This document shows positions 56,623 through 64,000 of a DNA stretch of 64,000 nt, piece by piece. Position 1 is the first letter of the stretch. The number at the start of each line of letters is the position of its first letter. A model generated the notes under the pieces. It was not told where the DNA came from, made no database searches, and saw only the letters and a program-made list of their open reading frames with translations. A program made the translations under genes and the position numbers. This DNA is from Vandiemenella viatica. Its lineage: Eukaryota; Arthropoda; Insecta; Orthoptera; Morabidae. Location: assembly GCA_031002005.1 (NCBI GenBank), contig JARYHS010006964.1, forward strand, positions 4,712,001 through 4,776,000, written 5' to 3'.

Positions 56623-56652
56623 CATGGAGGAAGGATTATTCCTTTCTCCATG
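56623..56652. repeat. 30-base hairpin insert at the Harbinger right end
   Basis: A near-perfect palindrome (arms begin and end 'catggag'/'ctccatg') flanked by a perfect 8-base duplication 'gtaaccgt' (56615-56622, 56653-56660). Copy 1 reads straight through here. The second duplication together with 'agcc' becomes the new element end. Confidence 0.85.
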
Positions 56653-56667
56653 GTAACCGTAGCCTAA

Positions 56668-56752
56668 GAGAGATGTAGAGATGAAGAGGTTAAAACAAGA
56701 CAGGAAGGGATGGAGGATTGCATCAAGCCAGTCGAAAGACTGATTACAGCAA
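56668..56752 (+). pseudogene. RTE-like LINE, 3' end after Harbinger copy 2
   Basis: Continues the C-terminus cut at 46708: a basic stretch 'VEMKRLKQDRKGWRIAS' and a stop. It ends at about 56752, where family A polymerase sequence (minus) resumes. Confidence 0.75.
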
Positions 56753-56754
56753 AA

Positions 56755-57060
56755 AACAACATTTTATGGCTCACTCTGTCAAATGCCTTAGAAAGATCTA
56801 GTGCTACACTATGTCTGGACAAGACCAACAAACTATATTTTATAATACATTTTTCACATTAGATATTACTTATGTAGAAGTCCACCCTGATCTGAAATTA
56901 TAACCTTTTATATTAGAGCCACTTCTATTTTTTTTCACTTTTTGTATAGACCAGAGATACTATCCACCAGTTTAGTAGGCAAGATGACAATGTCTGCATT
57001 ATTTTAATTTATACTATCCTCAGTTCAACATCTGGAAAGTAAAATTAATATCAATTATAG
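56755..57060 (-). pseudogene. LINE family A polymerase (right part of the split copy)
   Basis: Minus frame at 56830-56757 reads 'LSRHSVALDLSKAFDRVSHK', the D-x-SKAFD motif of LINE polymerases. The next expected part ('NKLKSIGLDEK') is at 44368, across the RTE-like insertion. Upstream sequence to 57060 is decayed. Confidence 0.78.
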
Positions 57061-57076
57061 CATTCAGATGAGAATA

Positions 57077-59316
57077 TCTTATATATATATAAAAATAGAC
57101 GTGTTTTTTCCTATATTTCACTTTTCAGCCACCACTACCTAACACAGATCACTGATGTTTGTTGGTGGAAGTAGCATGGAGTTTCCTGTCGTGCACAACG
57201 TTGGCCGAATTCCGATAGCTGTGAGGATGTGGGAGATATAATGATTAAAGTTGGTCAGTGCAGGGCATTTTCATATTTCGACCAAAAATTCGTATCTCCG
57301 TATACTTCTCTTTCCTGCCACAAATACATAACATAAACTTTTGCTGTTTGTGTGTGGTAGTAGCATCGTGTTTCCTGTCGTGCACTATGGTTGTTAGAAG
57401 TCGGTAGCTATGGGGATGTGGGAGATATGGGGGTTGAAAATGGTCGACCTGTGGCAACTTCACACTTCAGCCAAAGACAAAAGTGTCATGGTGTATCACT
57501 TTTCAGCGAAAACTATAGATCACAGATAACTGGCGTTTGTGTGTAGTAGTAGCACAGAGTCACCTTTCGATCACAACAGCGGCCGAATTTCAGAAACTGT
57601 GGTACTGTGGTAGATATGGTGGTTGTAAGTGGCCGACCAAGGACATTTTCGCATTTCGACTGTATCCGCATATGTCACTTTTCTGCCACAACTACATAGC
57701 ATAGAGCATTGGTGTTTATGTTTGGTAGTAGAATCGTATCTCATGTAGTGCACTATGGTTGTTAGATGTAGGTAGCTATGGGGGTGTGGGAGAAATGAGG
57801 GTTGATAGTGGTCGACCTGTGGCAGTTTCATACTTCTGCCAAAGACAAAAGTGTCATGGTGTATCAATTTTCAGCGAAAACTATAGATCACAGATAACTG
57901 GCGTTTGTGTGTAGTAGTAGCACAGAGTCACCTTTCGATCACAACAGCGGCCGAATTTCAGAAACTGTGGTACTGTGGTAGATATGGTGGTTGTAAGTGG
58001 CCGACCAAGGATATTTTCGTATTTCGACTGTCTCCGCATATGTCACTTTTCTGCCACAACTACATAGCATAGAGCATTGGTGTTTGTGTTTGGTAGTAGA
58101 ATCGTGTCTCATGTAGTGCACTATGGTTGTTAGATGTCGGTAGCTATGGGGGTGTGGGAGAAATGAGGGTTGAAATTGGTCGACCTGTGGCAGTTTCATA
58201 CTTCTGCCAAAGACAAAAGTGTCATGGTGTATCACTTTTCAGCGAAAACTATAGATCACAGATAACTGGCGTTTGTGTGTAGTAGTAGCACAGAGTCACC
58301 TTTCGATCACAACAGCGGCCGAATTTCAGAAACTGTGGTACTGTGGTAGATATGGTGGTTGTAAGTGGCCGACCAAGGATATTTTCGTATTTCGACTGTC
58401 TCCGCATATGTCACTTTTCTGCCACAACTACATAGCATAGAGCATTGGTGTTTGTGTTTGGTAGTAGAATCGTATCTCATGTAGTGCACAATGGTTGTTA
58501 GATGTCGGTAGCTATGGGGGTGTGGGAGAAAGGAGGGTTGAAAGTGGTCGACCTGTGGCAATTTCATACTTCTGCCAAAGACAAAAGTGTCATGGTGTAT
58601 CACTTTTCATCGAAAACTACAGATCACAGATAACTGGCGTTTGTGTGTAGTAGTAGCACAGAGTCACCTTTCGATCACAACAGCGGCCGAATTTCAGAAA
58701 CTGTGGTACTGTGGTAGATATGGTGGTTGTAAGTGGCCGACCAAGGATATTTTCGTATTTCGACGAAAGGCATGTGTCTCCGCAGATTTTACTTTTCTAC
58801 CACGACTACATAGCATAGAGCATTGGTGTTTATGTGTGGTAGTAGAATCGTGTCTGTTGTCGAGCACTATGGTTGTTAGATGTCTGTAGCTATGGGGGTG
58901 TGGGAGATATGGTGTATGAAAATGGTCGACCTGCGGCCATTTCATATTTCTGCCAAAGACGCATGTGTTACGGTGTATCACTTTTAAGTGAAAACTATCA
59001 ATCGCAGATCACTGGCGTTTGTGTGTGGTAGTAACACAGAGTCTCCCATCGATCACAACGTTGGCCGAAATTCGGTAACTGTGGGAGTGTGTGAGATATG
59101 GTGTTTGAAATTGGTCGATCATGAATATTTTCGTGTTTCATCCATTGTGTGTATCCGTAAATTTTACCTTGCTGCCGGAACTACATAGCGCAGAAGACTG
59201 GTACTTGTGTGTGGTAATAGTATCGAGTCTCCCATCGTGCACAAGGGTGGTTAGATGTCTATAGCTGTCAATATTAGTTCTTTACAATCACGAACTAAGT
59301 CGTGGGTACCAGCTAG
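57077..59316 (+). mobile_element. Helitron-like element, non-autonomous (2240 bases)
   Basis: Right end has the Helitron signature: hairpin CACGA...TCGTG (59289-59293 / 59300-59304), eight bases, then CTAG at 59313-59316 followed by T. Left end TC at 57077 preceded by A, giving insertion between A and T. There is no terminal inverted repeat, no target duplication and no Rep/helicase gene. The inside is almost wholly tandem repeat. The 5' end is less certain than the 3' end. Confidence 0.78.
57180..59250. repeat. 368-base tandem repeat with 185-base half units
   Basis: 'gcggccgaatttcag' occurs at 57579, 57947, 58315 and 58683, exactly 368 apart; diverged outer units start near 57203 and 59063. 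Within a unit the two halves are related ('tagctatgggggtgtgggag' against 'aaactgtggtactgtggtag'; both followed by a 'gg.cgacc' phrase), so this is a dimeric higher-order repeat. The near-identical 98-residue minus frames in the central units merely reflect the repeat. Confidence 0.93.
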
Positions 59317-59411
59317 TAAGGAAAATAAATACAAGAAACTTACTTTTTTATTTCTTTTATTGATTATAAAACAGCACAGTTTCTTAAATTTGTCTAATTG
59401 ACACTTTCTGC

Positions 59412-59523
59412 TTTTCATTGTGCATTTTTACAATATGGCCATGCTTTCTGATTTTCCTTATAAACATTTTCATTAAGAACTGGCATTTTTCTTTCCTTTG
59501 GAGGTGGTCTAGCAACATTCTTC
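59412..59523 (-). CDS. Possible last coding exon of an unknown gene
   Basis: On the minus strand it follows 'gtaatatttttcag' and reads 'KNVARPPPKERKMPVLNENV' then 'YKENQKAWPYCKNAQ' and a stop. It has no domain I know. It could be spliced to 59916-59725. Phase agreement cannot be shown because the upstream exon ends in or near a stop. Low confidence. Confidence 0.3.
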
Positions 59524-59724
59524 TGAAAAATATTACATACTGTTGATAACATACATTCACATAGAATTGTAGCAATTTAGAAAAGAAGCCTCAATTTCCA
59601 TAAATATTTGTTCACAAATAGTGTAGTAATTCTACATATGGAGCAGCTAAAATAATGAAGGTTAGATGCTAATAATATTACAGTATGTTGTATATACATT
59701 ATTGCAAAGCTTATAGTCCTTACC

Positions 59725-59916
59725 TACTGCATATTGTTTGGAAAACAGAAACTTGTTGGTAGTGCAGAAGGTTTCAAGATCTTGTTTGTTTCCATTTTTC
59801 CAATAACATTCTTTTTGGAAAGCTGGAAACATATAATACTATATTCCAAAGGCCTACTGTACCGACATATTTTAGCCCACCTCTCTCTCAATTTATTCAA
59901 ATCTCGGAGCTGAAAT
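59725..59916 (-). CDS. Possible exon with a THAP-like end motif
   Basis: On the minus strand it follows 'ctttcgatgcag' and reads 'LRDLNKLRERWAKICRYSRP' and, near its end, 'NKILKPSALPTSFCFPN'. The segment LKPSALPTSF resembles the LKP-x-AVPT-x-F box that closes THAP zinc-finger domains, and an upstream W fits too; but the expected H-F metal ligand region has drifted. A TAG sits directly before the donor gtaagg. It may be a gene fragment or a transposon-derived THAP pseudogene. Confidence 0.35.
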
Positions 59917-59929
59917 CTGCATCGAAAGA

Positions 59930-60373
59930 AAATATTTAACAATTTTAACATGTGATCAACACTATCAGATCACACCAGGGATTAATGCAGCAGAAAATTC
60001 GGAACTTAATTAAATGCATACTTCTGAAACGGACGATAAATTTGTGTCTCTTGTAATACAGTTGGTGCAATTATATGCAGCGTAAGACCCTAACCATCGT
60101 AGAAAACGTGTGTAAGCAAAAAGACACGAGCATTAGATCACGTCCACGTGTCTTGAGGCCGCGTATACACGATGCGAGTTGACTGGAACGACAGTTGGCC
60201 GGACCGTCGGTGGTGGGGGTAAGAGAGTGAACTAGCATGCTAGTAATAATTAGAAGACAGTCCACTGTCCATTGTAAGCATAGTTCTTTACTCATACATT
60301 GTGATCTTGTTGATAATAGTATGCCCATATTAAAGGAAGGAATTAACATAGTAGCTAATATGTTGAGTATAAT
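59930..60373. other. Unassigned stretch
   Basis: No gene recognised. A GC-rich phrase near 60155-60215 ('gaggccgcgtatacacgatg') resembles the style of small DNA-element ends, but I cannot find its partner. Confidence 0.4.
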
Positions 60374-60381
60374 ATTGAATG

Positions 60382-60585
60382 CATGTCCGGATTAAGACAG
60401 CGCGGGGCCTGTAGCAAATGTGAAGAAGAGGCCCTAGATTTTCCAGATTTTTGCCCTCCGGGGCAAAAATTGTAGAGCTAAAAAAAAAGTCGCCCATCTA
60501 GCCTAACTAAGCGCGGGGGGCCCCCCTAGGAGGCGCGAGGCCCGTAGCATTTGCTACCTCCTGCTACTTGGTTAATCCGGTACTG
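60382..60585. mobile_element. hAT-type MITE with 8-base duplication (204 bases)
   Basis: Perfect duplication 'attgaatg' at 60374-60381 and 60586-60593. Ends 'catgtccggattaa' and, read inward, 'cagtaccggattaa' are inverted repeats. GC-rich interior with 'gggcc' phrases. Noncoding. Confidence 0.88.
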
Positions 60586-60593
60586 ATTGAATG

Positions 60594-60895
60594 ATATAAA
60601 GAATAACAAAATAAATCGTAGAAAATGGTTAAAAACGTGGATATTAAAAAGAAACGCTTTAAATGCCTCAGCGCCTTTTTAAAAAATAAAGTTGCAAATG
60701 GAAATGTAGAGTTACATAAGTTAAGATTTACTGTATCTCGATTTGTAGAGCTATTGTTAAAATTTTTTCCGGCACCTGTAGCCTACATAAAAAGATCACA
60801 TAGTTATGAAGCAATTTTTTTGATAGCAGAGTATCTAAAAATCCTTGTTCTTATAATTTCTATTCTTAAAATTCCACGGAATTTCCTCACTTTCA
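60594..60895 (+). other. Unassigned stretch with a short open frame
   Basis: The plus frame 60625-60918 ('MVKNVDIKKKRFKCLSAFL') has no recognised domain and its last residues come from the MITE next to it. Probably noncoding. Confidence 0.4.
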
Positions 60896-60903
60896 TGCAG
60901 GGG

Positions 60904-61100
60904 CAGGGCCGGCGTTAGGGAGGGGGGGGGGGTAAGCGGGTCAAAAGTACCCGGGCCCCGCGGGTTGACAAGGGGCCCGATCACCGACTATAGGGGCCCT
61001 CAGGCCATGAACACCCATTGTCACCTGGCCATTTTGTAAAGCTTAAATAAAAAGGTCGCCCATTTTTACCCCGGGCCCGAAATTCCTAGTGCCGGCCCTG
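60904..61100. mobile_element. hAT-type MITE with 8-base duplication (197 bases)
   Basis: Perfect duplication 'tgcagggg' at 60896-60903 and 61101-61108. Inverted ends 'cagggccggcgttagg' and 'cagggccggcactagg'. The interior is rich in 'gggcccg'. CAGGG starts and 8-base duplications are typical of hAT. Confidence 0.9.
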
Positions 61101-61108
61101 TGCAGGGG

Positions 61109-62470
61109 CGGCATTTCATGTTCGGCCCGGGTGGGTAGCCAGGTAGTTAGTTTGGGGAGGGGGAAAGGCGTAGGAGATTCGCTTGAAAATGTTATTTGGT
61201 TATCTTACCTAAAATAATAATGAAAATGAAGTTAAAGACATAATTTATTCAATATAAATTTAGTTTTATACAAAAATTATATTTTTAATTTACTATTCAG
61301 TATTAATTGCGCAATGCAAAAACTATGCTGCGCTATGCTTGTCTTGAAATGAACCGATTCAACAATTTATCCAATTTTGTTCGTCTGTTAGATTGCCATA
61401 TAGGCTTACATGTAAAATTGCGATATTATTGAGTCTGTTTTGAAATATTGTCAATCTTGGGTAAGAGCTGGTGTAAGACGAAAACTTCATTCATTCGTAC
61501 ATGACGACCCAGTTATCGTGACGAGTAGTGCACAATCTCTGGTATGAGTCTTCTAATCTGTTTGTACTTTTGTGAAAAATCTACAATTCCTATCATATTT
61601 TTTGCCTTCTGATCTTGCCTTTTCAAAAGTTGCAAAAACATACCTCTATCAACTAGAAATCTTTCTTGGTAAAAATCATGGTTATAGAAATTTACAATTG
61701 TTTCGGTATTTGCGGGCTGTCCCACAGCGAATCATTTTCACGATTTTAAGAAGTGGGTGGAATCGTTGTGGAATCGACTCTTCAACGGCAAGAGTACTTG
61801 ATCATAAACTTCAAAATAAGATCTACGAAAAAAAGTCTTGAGATGTTTCGAATCGAAGATCTTTGCTTCCACCTTGGTCGAGGCGATGGGAATTTTACGC
61901 TGATGTGGGATTTGTGGTTTGTTGATTTCAAAGTTCGAATTTTGAATCTCAGTACAAAACGTCGACGGTTGCTTCTATCTTCTCACGCGATCCAATAACA
62001 TATAGATTCTATTTCTGGAGATCTGCATTCAAAATTTTGAAGCGATTAAAAATTTCTATTGTCATCGTTAAATAGAAAATATACTACAACGATTCCACGT
62101 AGGAGTAAAATCCAGAAGCATTTGCAGCGACAGCGCTATCTACTTCTCTGTTGCAGAATGATCGTAAAAAAATTGTATTCCCTGCTGATAATTTTCTCAT
62201 ACTGATTCTCATTAACCATCTGTAAAAAATGTATAGATATGCTTACATATAAAAGCATAAAAAATGCTTATTACTCCGTAGAAGACTATTTAAAGTAGTC
62301 AAATTATGTAAAACACCTGTGTCTATTAAATTAGTAGTTACAGAAAAATTGTACAAATCTTATGTATATTTCTATATGCCTTACATTTATAGTTGAATAT
62401 CCAAATTGTTCACATTATGTATAAAAATTTAAAATGATGAAACCAATATACATGAAAATGTATCATATGG
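61109..62470. other. Unassigned A/T-rich stretch
   Basis: Short frames at 61513-61998 (both strands) have no known resemblance. The last part, 62350-62510, ends in 'gaataaatgaaatg' repeats and may be a LINE/SINE 3' tail. Confidence 0.4.
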
Positions 62471-62510
62471 TGAATAAATGAAATGAAATGAAATGAAATG
62501 AAATGAAATA
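62471..62510. repeat. (AAATG)n microsatellite
   Basis: About six units of AAATG following 'gaataaatg'; pentamer tails of this kind often close LINE or SINE copies. Confidence 0.88.
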
Positions 62511-62599
62511 ATTTAAAAAATTGGATTTAACGTGTAATCCTTAGAAATAACTTGCTGCACAATAATCAGCAAAAAAGGCAAATCATCATTAGTTCCTTT

Positions 62600-63170
62600 T
62601 GACATTCGGATTTGTAGTTACTTCAACTGTCCAAGTCATTTCGGCAAGTCACCCAAGAAGTTTGCCAAATCTTTTATAGTTCCTATGAATATTCTTGCTG
62701 TTATAACTCTCTCAATTCCATCTCGTACAGCAAGATTGAGATTTTGGGCAGTACAATGCAGAAATAAAGCTCGAGGCTCTTCATTGCGTATTCGTGACTG
62801 AAATCCTGTTATTTTTCCATAGACATTAAAAGCCTCTTCGTATCTTTTTGAGAACGCCAACTTGTGCTTGGCGAAAATTTCAATGACCGGATCAAATAAG
62901 GTTTCTGCTTTGGTGGTCGCAGTTGAATACAATCCAATAAAATGTTCATTTGCAATGAAATCATTCGAAATGATTCTCAGGCAAGATGATGCTATTTCTT
63001 CCATGATTCCACACTATAGTGTAGTAGCCATCGAATCAAGAATTTCATTATGACAGTCATTATGAAGCCATTTGTAACTATCTCTTTCCAGCCACTATTT
63101 TAGATCAGTCACATCTTCAGCTCGAGATTTTAAAAATTCCATAAATTTTTATTGCTATTGGCTCCTCTCA
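62600..63170 (-). pseudogene. hAT transposase central fragment
   Basis: Minus frame 63004-62636: 'NEHFIGLYSTATTKAETLF', 'EEAFNVYGKITGFQSRIRNE' and 'PRALFLHCTAQNLNLAVRDG'. This is the hAT region with the second catalytic Asp block (usual form YDGA..M.G...G+Q.+I) and the C-x2-H motif; here 'YDGA' is changed to 'FNVYG', so the Asp is lost, and C-x-A-H reads C-T-A-Q. Related to the ZMYM1-like hAT group. Non-functional. Confidence 0.85.
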
Positions 63171-63359
63171 CAAAAAAAAAAAACCTGTCTCGCCAAGGCC
63201 TTCAACCATGGAGGAAGCCTTCAACATACTAAATATTTTCGACAACTCTTTGGGTTATCGAACATCTGTTTTGAATGAGCCGTTGGTATCGATTAATGAT
63301 TCAGCGTAGTTGGTATGAAGAGTACTAATGCCGTGAGAGTTTAACCACTAATTATGTAT

Positions 63360-63798
63360 TTTGTTATATAACCAGTAGTGAGTCTCAAAATGATACCAAG
63401 TCCGATCTGGAGAAAAAAATTAATCTTTGGTAAAGTGAACATTATGTGAAAAAGAATTTCTGCCAATCTAACATTGTTTTAGAAAGTCATTTGAAATGTA
63501 TACTTCCAGAATTTGAGGAGTGTGAGAAACTAAATGTACCGGTAGTTCTTAAGTTGTAGGAACAAGAAAGAAAATATCATTGTCAGTCCGGTCCAGTAGC
63601 TGAAGCAAATACGACTTCCATCAAAAGAAGAGCAGCCTCCTAAGTGGTGGTAAATTAGCACTCACAAATTTTCCATATTATCGTCATTACTCCGCCCATC
63701 AGTGCTGCTAGCGAAAAAATGTTCAGTGAAGCAGCATTAATTTATGGTGAAAAAAGAAGCAATTTAAAGAGAAAAAGGCTACTAAGCTTTTGTTTTTA
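63360..63798 (+). pseudogene. hAT transposase C-terminal fragment, opposite strand
   Basis: The plus frame ending at TAA near 63798 reads 'ITPPISAASEKMFSEAALIY' followed by 'GEKRSNLKRKRLLSFCF', the hAT dimerisation motif (P-x-S-A-x-S-E-R-x-F-S ... R). Upstream sequence to 63360 holds frameshifted pieces of the same family. It is on the opposite strand to the fragment at 62600-63170, so they come from two elements or an inversion. Confidence 0.85.
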
Positions 63799-64000
63799 AA
63801 ATTTAACTTTCCATTTTTAACTTTCGAATATTAGTTACAACTATTAGAAAACTATTATTATTATTTACTTTAAAGTCGGCTACTCCCTGAATGATTATTA
63901 AAATAAATATTATTTCACTTGAGATTTTTGTTAAATAGAAGTAACTAGGAAGTAAATTAAGAGCAGTGACACCAATTTGCATTTTTTACATTTTCATATA

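Larger units (their letters stand above)
46711..56664. mobile_element. PIF/Harbinger transposon, copy 2 (9954 bases with inserts)
   Basis: Same ends and internal order as copy 1 (18275-23956), with TAA duplications at 46708-46710 and 56665-56667. The extra length comes from three inserts absent from copy 1: 50695-53582, 54477-55751 and 56623-56652. It sits in an RTE-like LINE. Shared sequence is very similar to copy 1, with scattered substitutions and small indels. Confidence 0.93.

Noticed and set aside
57571..58603. Three nearly identical 98-residue minus-strand proteins in a row
   Set aside because: They repeat every 368 bases with the tandem array and show no known domain; open frames of this size arise from the repeat itself.
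57180..59250. Regular repeats as a CRISPR array
   Set aside because: Units are 368 bases and contiguous with no unique spacers, in a eukaryotic setting.
61513..61998. Overlapping frames on both strands as a gene
   Set aside because: No motif, no splice-site support and no codon pattern; left unassigned.
1..64000. A defence island, biosynthetic cluster or other multi-gene system
   Set aside because: Apart from one host gene, all recognisable coding sequence belongs to transposable elements; no functional cluster is seen.

Overview
This window looks like nuclear DNA of an arthropod, most likely an insect with a large, repeat-rich genome. The signs are spliced genes, an A/T-rich background, microsatellites, a 1000-base N gap (25792-26791) and a mix of transposons: mariner, piggyBac, Tigger, Harbinger, hAT, Helitron, Gypsy, several LINE families and a tRNA-headed SINE. 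I cannot name the species. I see no bacterial or viral genome and no CRISPR array.

Only one host gene is well supported. It is a small zinc-finger gene on the minus strand, from 17077 down to 7997, with three coding exons whose splice sites and reading phases agree (about 208 residues). Its introns hold diverged tandem duplications and dead LINE pieces. A second, weak host candidate is a pair of possible exons at 59412-59916 (minus) with a THAP-like end motif.

Region by region. 1-4.5 kb: a 69-base inverted repeat and an old tandem array of roughly 230-275 base units, split by a Tigger/pogo element. 4.5-7.5 kb: a hAT-type MITE and a minus-strand LINE (family A below) split by a piggyBac element with TTAA duplications; that piggyBac itself carries a SINE. 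8-17 kb: the zinc-finger gene. 17.8-25.2 kb: a plus-strand LINE (family B) split by Harbinger copy 1. 25.4-35.9 kb: a minus-strand LINE (family C) split by a Gypsy LTR retrotransposon whose RNase H region is split by a SINE. 36-40 kb: hAT and SINE pieces and a long family B LINE. 41.3-42.6 kb: a nearly intact mariner. 43.7-57 kb: a deep nest in which a family A LINE holds an RTE-like LINE, which holds Harbinger copy 2. That copy holds a 2.9-kb long-TIR element (itself holding a fold-back insert), a 1.3-kb palindromic element and a 30-base hairpin. 57.1-59.3 kb: a Helitron-like element filled with a 368-base tandem repeat. 60-64 kb: two small hAT-type MITEs and dead hAT transposase pieces.

The nests give a relative order of insertion, and several empty sites can be checked inside the window (Harbinger copy 1 against copy 2; one tandem unit against another). 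The two Harbinger copies encode a spliced DDE transposase on the plus strand and a spliced MADF/BESS DNA-binding protein on the minus strand. They are damaged in different places. All identifications rest on reading motifs by eye; no database search was done.
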